Below, in pieces: positions 31,340 through 40,948 of a stretch of DNA of 64,000 nucleotides. This DNA is from a virus. Location: positions 1 through 64,000 of the IMG/VR virus record IMGVR_UViG_3300017917_000616. One strand, given 5' to 3'. The notes beneath the pieces are model-generated. The model was not told where the DNA came from. It saw nothing but the letters and a program-made list of their open reading frames with translations, and searched no databases. Each line of letters begins with the position of its first letter. Position 1 is the first letter of the stretch. Both the position numbers and the translations under genes were made by a program.

Positions 31340-32469
31340 AGTTTGTATGTCCTTGTGTTTATGCTTGTGTATCCGTTTTTAACTTGCGAGTTAGTAAAAT
31401 ATTTACCAGTAATCTTGTCTGACAAAAATTTTATCCCGTCTTTATAATGACCTAAAATTAGTTTATCATCGCCTTGATAGAACCAAGTGTTTAGTACTTC
31501 CCCCGCAGACATTGGAGGCTTTTTGGTTTGAAATAATGGCTTATGCTTTTCATCATATATGATAGATTGCATCACATGACGAAATATACCCACTTCATCT
31601 TTATATGTTTTTTTAAATAACTCTCGTATATTGTGATTCGTTTCACATGCTTCTTTAATTAATTGACATTGTTTTATAACAATCTCTGGCATATCAGGTG
31701 TCCAATAAAACCATTCGGTAACATTGTGTTCATATATCTCTTGTAAATTCTTGTCTAATGGTGGAATATGATATGCTGTTTGGTCGCTGAAAAACGCATG
31801 ATAGCTATTGTCTAATTCATCGTAGTATACTAATGGTTTATCTATTCCCAATATCTGACATACAGTTTTATTAGATTCTGCTAGAGATTGACCCATTATG
31901 TCATAATTACCCATAGCACGACTTAATACTCCGACGTTATAGCTTGCGCCGGGTAACATATGTTCCATCCAATTATCTTTGCGAAACAAATTAATTGGTG
32001 TTTTGCTCATATCCTGAAAAGTTATTTTTGTCTTAGACAATTTATTTTCTAACTTTTTAAGATATGGAACAGCTTGAAAATCTATTTCAGCCCAATAATT
32101 ACTGAAATCAGTTTTATTTTCTATTGAATATTTGCGTTGTGGTTCGGGGACTTGAATAACAATTTCGTCTATGTGTATATTGTTATCTATAAAGCTATGT
32201 AGGATATTATTACTATCTTGCCCCCCGCTGTAATGGAGCACAAGATAGTCATATCTTTCTCTAAGTTGTTTAGCCCTGTCTCTGTAAAGTTCAAAGATTG
32301 TTCGGTCAATTCTATTTGACCAATTGTAACTTCTATAAACTTCATCATTGAATATCCATCTTACAGTAAACCCAGTGTCTGTACTGTACATTAACGCTTC
32401 GGTTTTATTGTAAAACTTCTTAAAACCTACTAGATAATAACCGTGTACGTTAGGATCTTGTATTGCCAT
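31336..32469 (-). CDS. PP-loop ATP pyrophosphatase-like protein, copy B
   Basis: 377 residues with PP-loop SGGQDS at 81-86 after YDYLVLHY. It shares with copy A the N-terminal FYNKTEALMYS...WIF pattern, RxRAxQLRxxYDYL, and WFYWTPDMPEIV near the C-terminus. It probably adenylates a substrate for amide, thio or amidine formation (fold-based inference). It overlaps the nucleotide-sugar dehydrogenase by 20 nt and the Bug gene by 4 nt, so it belongs to the modification cluster's transcript. Confidence 0.8.
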   Translation of the reverse strand: MAIQDPNVHGYYLVGFKKFYNKTEALMYSTDTGFTVRWIFNDEVYRSYNWSNRIDRTIFELYRDRAKQLRERYDYLVLHYSGGQDSNNILHSFIDNNIHIDEIVIQVPEPQRKYSIENKTDFSNYWAEIDFQAVPYLKKLENKLSKTKITFQDMSKTPINLFRKDNWMEHMLPGASYNVGVLSRAMGNYDIMGQSLAESNKTVCQILGIDKPLVYYDELDNSYHAFFSDQTAYHIPPLDKNLQEIYEHNVTEWFYWTPDMPEIVIKQCQLIKEACETNHNIRELFKKTYKDEVGIFRHVMQSIIYDEKHKPLFQTKKPPMSAGEVLNTWFYQGDDKLILGHYKDGIKFLSDKITGKYFTNSQVKNGYTSINTRTYKL

Positions 32470-33676
32470 AATGGATAACTTCTATGTCACTATCACTTGA
32501 CTTGAAGGATCTCCAAGGATCTACAATAATACTTCCCTTACCAACTTCAAAATAGAAACCCTGTGTTTTGTCAATATCAGCATAATCATATGTTATGTTC
32601 GCATTATGCGCTAATAAAATGATTCCAGCGGATCCGGGTGTTAGTTGTTCATTCTCAGTTAATGGGTCAGCAAATATAGGCTTCTTACCTAATTCATGAC
32701 AATAGTGACCAACTAGTGTACTATAGCTTCCTGTAGTATATGGGACGTTGGGTTTATATGCCTTACCGTGAATAATGATAGGTAACTTACGTTCTCTGCT
32801 TAACTTAACTAAGAATTTAGCTAGATTACGTGCTTGTACTTCTCTAGCGTTCATAATGCTATCGAATAAATCGTAGCCCAAATCTAATTTCTTAGCCATA
32901 TATCGTAGTGCGATATTATCACGTGGATGACATGCGCCACCATCGCCCATACCCGCAATCATATATTTAGGGCCCATGATACGCATACTAGACTTAGCTA
33001 ATGCGTCAGTCACAACGTCTACATTAATATTGCCTTGCTTAATAGCAACATCTTGAATCATGTTGACTAATCCAATTTTTGCTGATATGAATGTGTTGTA
33101 AAACACTTTGATACATTCACATTCATCCCATGTTCCTACAACATATCTTGGATCGTTTTTCATCATGGTTTTATAGAAATCAATCAATAACTTAGCATCA
33201 CCGGTTTCGGTTCCGTCTTCTGTACCGATCATTACCATTTCAGGATTTACAAAATCCCAGGCTACACTACCCATGGCAATAAGATATGGGTTATAAATAA
33301 AGCGGGTATTGGTGAGCAATGGTACAAAATGCTCACGTGTAGTCCCGGGTAAAACTGTGCTGATAAGGACTAATAGTTGATCCTTATTCATATATTTGTT
33401 TGCTTGCTGTAGACAATTGATGACAATACTATAATCAAAGTCTACAGGTGGCAAATGTGCTGTAGGCAAACTACCATCATAATCAGGGTGATGTGGGGTG
33501 GGTACTGCTACAAAAACAATATCTTTATCTTTTACAACTTCTTCAACGGTATCTACGACTTTACCATTCGGGAAGTCAACTTCTGTAATGTCAAAGCCCT
33601 CAACTTCGTGTGTTTCTGCCATAACTTTGGCACATTCCAACCCTAATTTACCTAATCCGATGAATCCTATTTTCAT
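32450..33676 (-). CDS. UDP-glucose/GDP-mannose dehydrogenase family protein
   Basis: 408 residues. N-terminal Rossmann motif GFIGLGKLG (4-12), VFVAVPTP at the NAD strand end, STVLPGTT near 106-113, and the catalytic Cys249 in GGACHPRDN. The C-terminal UDP-binding domain contains GKAYKPNVPYTTGS. Such enzymes oxidise a nucleotide sugar at C6 to a uronic acid. It supplies activated sugar acids for the neighbouring glycosyltransferases. AAGGAAA lies 6 nt upstream of the start. This gene begins a transcription unit after a 31-nt gap. Confidence 0.9.
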   Translation of the reverse strand: MKIGFIGLGKLGLECAKVMAETHEVEGFDITEVDFPNGKVVDTVEEVVKDKDIVFVAVPTPHHPDYDGSLPTAHLPPVDFDYSIVINCLQQANKYMNKDQLLVLISTVLPGTTREHFVPLLTNTRFIYNPYLIAMGSVAWDFVNPEMVMIGTEDGTETGDAKLLIDFYKTMMKNDPRYVVGTWDECECIKVFYNTFISAKIGLVNMIQDVAIKQGNINVDVVTDALAKSSMRIMGPKYMIAGMGDGGACHPRDNIALRYMAKKLDLGYDLFDSIMNAREVQARNLAKFLVKLSRERKLPIIIHGKAYKPNVPYTTGSYSTLVGHYCHELGKKPIFADPLTENEQLTPGSAGIILLAHNANITYDYADIDKTQGFYFEVGKGSIIVDPWRSFKSSDSDIEVIHYGNTRS

Positions 33677-33707
33677 AATGTTTCCTTTACAATATATAGT
33701 ACTATTT

Positions 33708-34817
33708 TTACGTTGCCCTATTTTTTATGTCTATGAGTGCTTCTACCAAATCGCTGTTTCTTTTTAATGTTTTTAAATGGTTATAATTGTACTGTAATGT
33801 GTACTTCATTTCTTCACGTATGTTTAACCGTTCTTCTACCGACATATTATTAAATCTATTAATTTCTTTTGTAATAATCTCAATACGTTTCATCAAATCT
33901 AACGATAAATCGTATGTCTCATCTATCCATTTATCAAACGTTTTAAACCCTAACTTCTTAAGTAATTCTAATGTTCCCGGATTACCTAAAATAATAAACG
34001 GTAATCCTACACGCATGGGCTTATATGATTTTTCGCTTAGAAATAATGTTTCCTCATGTGTATGTGTTTCTGTGACAATATATAAAAAGCTCTTTTTACA
34101 GAACTCTACAGGTATTTCCATTGTAGGATTAGCTTCGCTTACATTCTCTACATCTAATATATCGTATGTGACAGACTCAATATTGGGGTACAGTTTGCGC
34201 CACATTTCGTATCCGTCATATGTGTTAGCCCATGTATTATATCCACAGTCTTTTAAATTTAAATCTATCAGTTTAGACATTAACTTAACTCTATGTTCTC
34301 TGGCTACACGATTTAAATTAATATAAATTTTATGGTCTTTTTCTAACGGTTGTATTTTATATTCATTGGTATTGTGTACGTGATGTACCCAATGGTTAGT
34401 AAAATAATGTGTATAGTTATTATGTTTTTCCGAGAGTTTATAGTTACCGTCTATAAAATAGACTTTACAAAAGTTAATCTTGTTTTGTAGTTTTCTTACA
34501 TATCCGTCATTTTCACTGTTACCCTCTAGTGGATCTAATACTACAGGTATTAGTTTCCCATTAATAAAGTCATCGCTGTTTCTTATAATATAATTGGCAT
34601 ACTTCTCTAACTGCAAATCTACGTTCCTAGCTTGTAAGAAACAAGGAAAATACTTAGTACCAATATCTGTATTATTGACTGTAACATAACGGAAGAAATA
34701 GAATTTATTAGAATTGTCTGTTTGGTATTCTTCGTACCGCCAATTCATTTTATATAAGTTTTGCTTAGACCAATCATTGTGTTGGAAATCTTCTGTGATT
34801 TTAAAGTCTAATAGCAT
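33708..34817 (-). CDS. Glycosyltransferase-like protein (GT-B C-terminal signature), 369 aa
   Basis: The C-terminal third carries FLSEKSYKPMRVGLPFIILGNPGTLELLKKLGFKTF, which resembles the acceptor/donor region (TEKxxxxxxxGxPxxxG) of GT10/GT47-like fucosyl- and exostosin-type enzymes. It is followed by a helical tail. The same block occurs in the 429-aa gene at 36837-38126 (FITEKTYKSIFYGQPFFLI). The N-terminal half is divergent Asn/Tyr-rich. No direct substrate clue. It overlaps the SGNH gene by 17 nt. Confidence 0.7.
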   Translation of the reverse strand: MLLDFKITEDFQHNDWSKQNLYKMNWRYEEYQTDNSNKFYFFRYVTVNNTDIGTKYFPCFLQARNVDLQLEKYANYIIRNSDDFINGKLIPVVLDPLEGNSENDGYVRKLQNKINFCKVYFIDGNYKLSEKHNNYTHYFTNHWVHHVHNTNEYKIQPLEKDHKIYINLNRVAREHRVKLMSKLIDLNLKDCGYNTWANTYDGYEMWRKLYPNIESVTYDILDVENVSEANPTMEIPVEFCKKSFLYIVTETHTHEETLFLSEKSYKPMRVGLPFIILGNPGTLELLKKLGFKTFDKWIDETYDLSLDLMKRIEIITKEINRFNNMSVEERLNIREEMKYTLQYNYNHLKTLKRNSDLVEALIDIKNRAT

Positions 34818-35577
34818 TTAATATTCTCTCAGTATATTCTTTGTGCGACATTACACCAGGATGCATATTATCACGTGCTTTGTCTAGTTTTGAATTGATA
34901 TTACCTAACTGTGTAGCATAATTCATAAACTCATATTTCATAATATGTGTATTAGCTTCACTATCCCAACAAGTAAAATATAACTTAGTTCCTAATTGTT
35001 GACATAACTGTACGAAAGGATACAGTTGCCAAATAGTCTGTAATGTTCGGGTGAAATTATATTTTTCGTCTAAAGTAATGAATATCTGTTTTTCTATTTT
35101 AGTTAGATTCTCATGGTCATACTGTGGTATCCAATTCATAAATCCATCTTCAGTAGCTAAGAATCTACGATTGGGTGTACTCATATAAAATAAAACTATT
35201 TTAGGTTTGTATTTTAATAATGCCCATGTAGCATTCATTATTTGAATGTCAGGGCCAGTTCCCGGTAATGCCACATTGACACACTCATATCCTAACTCTT
35301 TACTAATCATATATGGATATACATATTCTTCTGGCAATCCCTGTCCAAATGTCATACTACATCCGACGGACATTAATATATTATCACTTGTAGGTTCGGT
35401 ATACCTAAATCCATAACGGTTTACTTTGTACTCAAATTTCAAATCAAAGTCATTATTCAATAGTTCAGCTTTTGTAGATAATAACTTCGTTTGGTTAGGT
35501 ACATACAAACTATAGGGTATTTTAAATAGTTCGCTACCCGGATTATCAATCAAATAATTACTCATTAAACAACTCAC
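34801..35577 (-). CDS. SGNH/GDSL-type hydrolase
   Basis: 258 residues with block I VGCSMTFGQG (nucleophile Ser74), a GTGPDIQ loop with an Asn in the next helix, and block V DNMH (Asp236, His239) followed by PG. SGNH hydrolases add or remove acyl groups on glycans. Between glycosyltransferase and radical SAM genes, it likely edits O-acetyl or other ester groups. It overlaps neighbours by 17-20 nt on each side. Confidence 0.85.
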   Translation of the reverse strand: MSCLMSNYLIDNPGSELFKIPYSLYVPNQTKLLSTKAELLNNDFDLKFEYKVNRYGFRYTEPTSDNILMSVGCSMTFGQGLPEEYVYPYMISKELGYECVNVALPGTGPDIQIMNATWALLKYKPKIVLFYMSTPNRRFLATEDGFMNWIPQYDHENLTKIEKQIFITLDEKYNFTRTLQTIWQLYPFVQLCQQLGTKLYFTCWDSEANTHIMKYEFMNYATQLGNINSKLDKARDNMHPGVMSHKEYTERILNAIRL

Positions 35578-36874
35578 TTAAGAATGGGAATGTTTCTGTG
35601 ACATTTTCGTTTCTGATACGGTCTAATCTACGTGTAATATCAACAAATTCACCAATATGTTTGGACTTATCTTCACTGTTCATACTGGTAACAATACTAC
35701 GTAAATGACTGGTGTTCATTCCATACATTGATTCTAGCCTATCAGCATATTTGTTAATCTTATCTGATACTTGTTCTTTCATATGTTTAGGTAAAATATT
35801 CGCATTATAGTAATGTGGGAACATCAGATAATTCAAATGAAATACGCTTGTCCAATGATCCTCTACGGGTTCATGCCAATTAATATCAGTATCAGGTTTA
35901 TTCTGTAATGTCCAGCTAACTGTCATACCTTGTCGCATACATTCCTGGTGGAACTCAGGAAGATAGAATATATTGAATACGCTAATAGTAGGATGTATTC
36001 CCCATACGACATTACCGTTCTTAAACAGTCCTTGGTCACGTAATTGCTTAAAGTTATCTACAACTTGCTCCCAATCTCCCCCTCGACGGATATAATTATA
36101 TCGTGGGCCACAATCATCTAAGCTAGCAATTAACTGAATATTCTTAAAATGTTTCCAATAATCAACTGCGTAATGGTCTTTATATCGTAATTCCCCGAAG
36201 TTAGTACTATATCTGATGGTAACATCAGTCTTACCAATATCAATTAATTTCTGTAGTATACGGTAATGTTCATCAGTAATTAATGGCTCGCCACCAGCAA
36301 AATGAATATATTCTACTTTGTCAAATAGATGCTCAAAATCTTTTTCAAAGTTATCGACTGTAGCCCATATTTTCTTATATTTCGGGGGCATATCTTCTTT
36401 GTTGATATTGAATAGTTTCTGGTGATCTGAGTGCCACTGTGTACTAAACTCAATACCGCATGTCCTACAACTCTGGTTACAGATATTACTGAATCTAAAG
36501 TCCCAATGTACTAGGTTTAACTCGTCAACTGTACCATCTTCTTTCGTACTGTTAACTTTATCTAGGTGATTGTTTCCATACGTCATATTCATATGTTGAC
36601 GTAATGATCCATAACCCTGTTCTTCCTTCTCGTAGCAACGATGGCAGTAATTACTACAATCTTCCCCATTAAGCATTTTAAGGCGCAGTTCACGCATTTG
36701 TTCACTATTCCATACTTCATGGATAGTCTGTGTATTCATGTTGCCGATAGTCTCAGTAATAGGACTCATACAGCAAGGATTTACATCCTTATTGGGCATG
36801 AAGTGCATGTGCGTCCATGGCGCCATACAAAACTTCTTATTGGTCATTAGTTTTAACATCGACATTTTGCTCAT
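35558..36874 (-). CDS. Radical SAM protein with twitch/SPASM-like cysteines, copy A
   Basis: 438 residues. The radical SAM cluster motif CNQSCRTC supplies C132, C136 and C139; HFAGGEPLI is the SAM-binding GGE motif. Unusually, a cysteine-rich twitch-like segment lies N-terminal to the core: CMAPWTHMHFMP...NPCC (C16, C34, C35) and CSNYCHRCYE (C73, C77, C80). Relatives use auxiliary Fe-S clusters for peptide or sugar modification. It differs from copies B and C in its N-terminal signature. It overlaps both neighbours. Confidence 0.88.
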   Translation of the reverse strand: MSKMSMLKLMTNKKFCMAPWTHMHFMPNKDVNPCCMSPITETIGNMNTQTIHEVWNSEQMRELRLKMLNGEDCSNYCHRCYEKEEQGYGSLRQHMNMTYGNNHLDKVNSTKEDGTVDELNLVHWDFRFSNICNQSCRTCGIEFSTQWHSDHQKLFNINKEDMPPKYKKIWATVDNFEKDFEHLFDKVEYIHFAGGEPLITDEHYRILQKLIDIGKTDVTIRYSTNFGELRYKDHYAVDYWKHFKNIQLIASLDDCGPRYNYIRRGGDWEQVVDNFKQLRDQGLFKNGNVVWGIHPTISVFNIFYLPEFHQECMRQGMTVSWTLQNKPDTDINWHEPVEDHWTSVFHLNYLMFPHYYNANILPKHMKEQVSDKINKYADRLESMYGMNTSHLRSIVTSMNSEDKSKHIGEFVDITRRLDRIRNENVTETFPFLSELFNE

Positions 36875-38126
36875 TGAATAAAATCCTATTTAAATTGTGT
36901 ATGATACGTTTTTTACTGGGTAGTGTTTGAAAATGTTTTTGATTATATTCAGTCACTTCCTTTAATATTTCTCTATAACTAGTTAATGAATCTAAACTAA
37001 TACCATTAAATTTTTTAATCTGGTTAGTTACCAGTTTCATACGTTTGTGTAGATTCATTTCCTCATCATAACTTTCATCGAATACTTCTCCAAAAGTCAT
37101 ATATCCCAAGTCTCGTAGATATTGTAAACTATTCGGTTCGCTGATAAGAAAGAAGGGCTGTCCATAAAAGATTGATTTATACGTTTTTTCAGTTATAAAA
37201 ATCGTTTCACCCTTTTTCTCACTTCTATTATCAAATGTGGTTTCTAATACGATTTGTGCGAAACTTGTAGTATAAAACTCGTCAGGAATTTCCCATTGTT
37301 TTTGTAAGATATCTCTGGTATCGATTGGATCTAAAATCACTGACTCTTTTAAAAACTCTACATCGTCATTATCAAACGATTGCCATAATGGGATTTTGTG
37401 ATAATCTTCGTGTTGTTCGCACTCATTCATATAGGTATACAACGCTTCGGTTGTCCAACTATAATGGCTGTTTGACAATATACCATTATCTCTACACCAT
37501 AAATAAAACATTATTCTCCATGGCTTAGCTTGTCTGATCGGCATCAAAAACTTCTTTGATAGCTCTTTATGTGGTTTAGCTTCGATACTAGAATTAGTGA
37601 TATATTCGTGATATAGCATTTCAAATAATGGATATGAGATGTATTTTATCCTACACCAATCTTCGTATGTACAGTATTTGTTAGTCCTATTTCTTAGAAA
37701 CGGATACTCACTTAATTCCTTAGAATATGCGTTAGCATGAGAAAAGAAAAACTGTGCTTTAGGATACAAAAATAGCATGTGATCCATAAAGTCTTTTAGT
37801 TCCGCAGGGATATAACATTCCATTGGATAGCTGATACAAATACTAAGATTTTCATTGTCTGGAATTTGACTAGCAATATAGTTACAATCAACTAGATTAA
37901 ACTGTTCAGAATCAAATATACTAAAAAATAAGTAATTTTTTTCCGTGTAATCTATATTCGCTGTACTTACATATTTGTATTCGTAATTACTGCGTACAAA
38001 ATCCTCAAGATTTAATGTCTTTTCAACTGTTATTTTATCGCTGGGCTTATAAAAGAATTTACCCATAGTTTTTATTAAACTTCTTGTTTCTATGATATTA
38101 ATCATATGTAGCCTTTGGATCGTCAA
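36837..38126 (-). CDS. Glycosyltransferase-like protein (GT-B C-terminal signature), 429 aa
   Basis: Paralogous at the C-terminus to the 369-aa protein: IFITEKTYKSIFYGQPFFLISEPNSLQYLRDLGYMTF, then a helical tail (KRMKLVTNQIKKFNGISL). The N-terminal region is aromatic and Tyr-rich. It overlaps radical SAM copy A by 38 nt at its 3' end and copy B by 29 nt at its 5' end, indicating a tightly co-evolved unit. Likely acts on a polysaccharide or glycoprotein; activity unproven. Confidence 0.7.
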   Translation of the reverse strand: MTIQRLHMINIIETRSLIKTMGKFFYKPSDKITVEKTLNLEDFVRSNYEYKYVSTANIDYTEKNYLFFSIFDSEQFNLVDCNYIASQIPDNENLSICISYPMECYIPAELKDFMDHMLFLYPKAQFFFSHANAYSKELSEYPFLRNRTNKYCTYEDWCRIKYISYPLFEMLYHEYITNSSIEAKPHKELSKKFLMPIRQAKPWRIMFYLWCRDNGILSNSHYSWTTEALYTYMNECEQHEDYHKIPLWQSFDNDDVEFLKESVILDPIDTRDILQKQWEIPDEFYTTSFAQIVLETTFDNRSEKKGETIFITEKTYKSIFYGQPFFLISEPNSLQYLRDLGYMTFGEVFDESYDEEMNLHKRMKLVTNQIKKFNGISLDSLTSYREILKEVTEYNQKHFQTLPSKKRIIHNLNRILFNEQNVDVKTNDQ

Positions 38127-39597
38127 TGTTTGTATTGTCAGGATTTAATACCCAACCTTCTTTTTCTGCTAATTCTTTTAGTTGGTCGTCATTATCCCAC
38201 TGTGTAGAACTGTCTCCATTAACTAAATCTCTACTTGCTACAATAGTATCAGGGATAGTCTCTACCCAACGTGTTAATATTTCTGGGAATACATTTAAAC
38301 TCTTTCCCCTACGTAAATCGTAGTCTTTATAGAACGTCTTAAAATCACGCCATAATGTAATTTTATTGCTGGTTCTACGATGTGGGGCATCGACTGTTTC
38401 TAAGTAGTCAATTAGTCGTTCGATACTAGCCTTTTCAAACTCATGTAATAGTTTGTTATCCTTATTATTTTCATACCATTTTTGTAGTTTATTACGTAAA
38501 TGGTCCTTAATATGATCGGGTAATGCTAATGGGCTTTGAAAACTAGGGAAACGCAATAGATTAACTGATACAGTGGGTTTTACTTTAAACTCACTTTTCA
38601 TAGTTAATACTGCATCTAAGAAATGCGTTATAGAAAATAAGCATAGACTATTAATGGTCATCATAATGTGTAGACCTTTAATATTCGCTTCATTTGCTAC
38701 TCTGGTAATATTCTTCATCCATACTTGATAATCCAATCCATCACGGATATATTCAGCATGTTTTCCTGTAGCTTCACAACTAGTATACAACTCAAAATGT
38801 TTAATGTTTTTTGATTTTTCAATTAATTTGTCAATAATTTCGTCTTTGGCAATTAAATTACTGTTAATTGCGAAACGCATATTACTATCTTGCTTTTCAA
38901 ACCAATCAAATAACTTCCATGTATTACCACTCATTAATGGTTCGCCACCAGTAATACGTAGTTCTTCTAAGCTATCTGCTAAACCATTATCCCACCATTC
39001 CCAGAATGCTTTGATATATGGATTATCTTCGTCATTCTTATAGGGTTGTGCCCATGACCCATCTTGCTGAAATGCGGCTGCCCCGTCACTGACTAAGTTC
39101 TGATATGGGCCGTTCTTTTTGATATCATTAGCCCATGTTGTACTAAAGCTAGCGTTACAGTAAGAGCAAGCTAGATTACATACACGGTCAAAACTAATCT
39201 CAAATGTCTTTAGATTTACATCATGGTCCCAAGGCTTTTTACTAATATCTTTAAGTGCTTCGTCACTATAAATGATTGTCTTAAATACACGGTCACTTAC
39301 TGTATCTTTGCCGATATCTTCAACTTTCCAACAGTATTCACACTCACGTGGGCGCTCACCCTCAAGCATTAATTTACGCATCAGTTTCTTATGTTTGGTG
39401 TTGTGAATTGCGCTAGGACTGATACGTATTTCTTCGATAGGAATACGGTGTGCGGGTGGGTGATGGCAACTAGCAGTAGTACCACTGCCCAACCATGTTG
39501 TAGCATTGTACCATTTAGCCCCGCAAAAGCTAGGGCTAATACTATCAATAACTCTGTCACGATATTCGGTCAGAGATTCATTCGGTTTCTTTGGCAT
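38098..39597 (-). CDS. Radical SAM protein, copy B
   Basis: 499 residues. Core motif CNLACSYC gives C140, C144 and C147; ELRITGGEPLM is the GGE motif. An N-terminal cysteine module SPSFCGAKW...SCHHPPAH...ECEYCWKVED (C25, C44, C86, C89) is shared with copy C, perhaps coordinating an auxiliary cluster. Also SFSTTW after the cluster, similar in copies A and C. The product is unknown. The gene overlaps copy C by 20 nt. Confidence 0.9.
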   Translation of the reverse strand: MPKKPNESLTEYRDRVIDSISPSFCGAKWYNATTWLGSGTTASCHHPPAHRIPIEEIRISPSAIHNTKHKKLMRKLMLEGERPRECEYCWKVEDIGKDTVSDRVFKTIIYSDEALKDISKKPWDHDVNLKTFEISFDRVCNLACSYCNASFSTTWANDIKKNGPYQNLVSDGAAAFQQDGSWAQPYKNDEDNPYIKAFWEWWDNGLADSLEELRITGGEPLMSGNTWKLFDWFEKQDSNMRFAINSNLIAKDEIIDKLIEKSKNIKHFELYTSCEATGKHAEYIRDGLDYQVWMKNITRVANEANIKGLHIMMTINSLCLFSITHFLDAVLTMKSEFKVKPTVSVNLLRFPSFQSPLALPDHIKDHLRNKLQKWYENNKDNKLLHEFEKASIERLIDYLETVDAPHRRTSNKITLWRDFKTFYKDYDLRRGKSLNVFPEILTRWVETIPDTIVASRDLVNGDSSTQWDNDDQLKELAEKEGWVLNPDNTNIDDPKATYD

Positions 39598-40948
39598 TAT
39601 TATAAAAGTCCTTTAATTCGGGGAACACACTAGCAAAATTCGTACCCCTTCTCTTATCAATTTCCCCAATAAATTTAATAAAATCAGTAGGGTCTTGCTG
39701 TTCACTTACAAGATAGTCACAAAATCTTTGTAGTTGATCCCATTCCTCTAGATATAATCTTGCGGGCCCAGACACATTATACTTAATCCATTGTTCGCCA
39801 GTGATTAAAATATGGTCACGATATTGTTGACGCAACTCTAATGGCAATACATTTACACTTAGATGTGTAGGCCAACGTAGATAATTGATACTGATAGGAA
39901 TCCTATTATGTGCTGGAGTCTCGTTGTATTTCTGTCTTAGTGTCATAACATAGTTCAAAAAATCTACCATTGTAGTGACACTCAAGGCATTAATCGTAGT
40001 CATAATATTGACGTTAACGTCCGTTTCCGACAATACTTTGTTTATATTATTGACCCATTGCGTATAGTTCAATCCATAACGGCTGTACTCTGCTTGTTTA
40101 CCAGTACTTTCCAAACTTGTGTAAACGTCTATTCGTTTTACATAGTGTTTTAAATTATTGATAGTATCAATAAACTTATCAATCAATTTGTTATCTACAC
40201 ATAGATTTGTGTTGATTGCTAATTCTAATTCGTGGTTTGGATTATCTTCGATATACTCAAACAATTTCCATACATCTTTACTGAGTAATGGTTCGCCACC
40301 TGTAACCCTAAACACACGTAAGTTTTTATATATACTCGGTAAGTATTTCCAGAAAGCATCAACGTATGGATTGTCATCACTGTGCTTATATGGGAATCTA
40401 CCGACTTCTTTTAGCCAATTTAAATCATGGTTACTTGTGCTAGTAGGATAAGGACCAAAACGCTCAATCTCTTCCATCCACTTGCTACTGACTTCAGGAC
40501 TACAATATGTACATTTGAAATTACATACATTACTAAAACTGACTTCTAAGTAACTAGGATTGATATCGCTAGCAGGGTCAGTCTTTCTAACTTCGTGTAT
40601 TCTATCCCATGCCCAGTAATCGCTTGTCTTATAATGACGGTCGCTGAAATAATCTTTGTTTAGATCCTCAATCTTCCAGCAGTAATCACATTCGCTAGGG
40701 CGTTCACCATTGAGCATCTTTAGTCGTTGCTCTTTCTTAAACTTGCTATTGTGTAGTGCTGCAGGATTCTCACGTATTTCTTCTAATGGAATCTTGTGTG
40801 GGCTAGGATGGTGACAACTATGATTGTAACCATTCTGTAGATAAAGTGTAGTCTGTAGCCATTTAGCACTACAAAAGCTGGGGCTGATATTATTGATTAT
40901 GATTCTTTTTTGCTTAAGAATCTCAATGCGTTCTTCGTTAGTCATCAC
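39578..40948 (-). CDS. Radical SAM protein, copy C
   Basis: 456 residues, clearly paralogous to copy B: SPSFCSAKW...SCHHPSPHKIPLEEIREN...GERPSECDYCWKIEDL at the N-terminus, core CNFKCTYC (C142, C146, C149) and FRVTGGEPLLS. Two adjacent paralogues with overlapping ends suggest tandem duplication followed by divergence, possibly sequential modification or heteromer formation. Overlaps the 315-aa gene by 4 nt. Confidence 0.9.
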   Translation of the reverse strand: MMTNEERIEILKQKRIIINNISPSFCSAKWLQTTLYLQNGYNHSCHHPSPHKIPLEEIRENPAALHNSKFKKEQRLKMLNGERPSECDYCWKIEDLNKDYFSDRHYKTSDYWAWDRIHEVRKTDPASDINPSYLEVSFSNVCNFKCTYCSPEVSSKWMEEIERFGPYPTSTSNHDLNWLKEVGRFPYKHSDDNPYVDAFWKYLPSIYKNLRVFRVTGGEPLLSKDVWKLFEYIEDNPNHELELAINTNLCVDNKLIDKFIDTINNLKHYVKRIDVYTSLESTGKQAEYSRYGLNYTQWVNNINKVLSETDVNVNIMTTINALSVTTMVDFLNYVMTLRQKYNETPAHNRIPISINYLRWPTHLSVNVLPLELRQQYRDHILITGEQWIKYNVSGPARLYLEEWDQLQRFCDYLVSEQQDPTDFIKFIGEIDKRRGTNFASVFPELKDFYNNAKETE

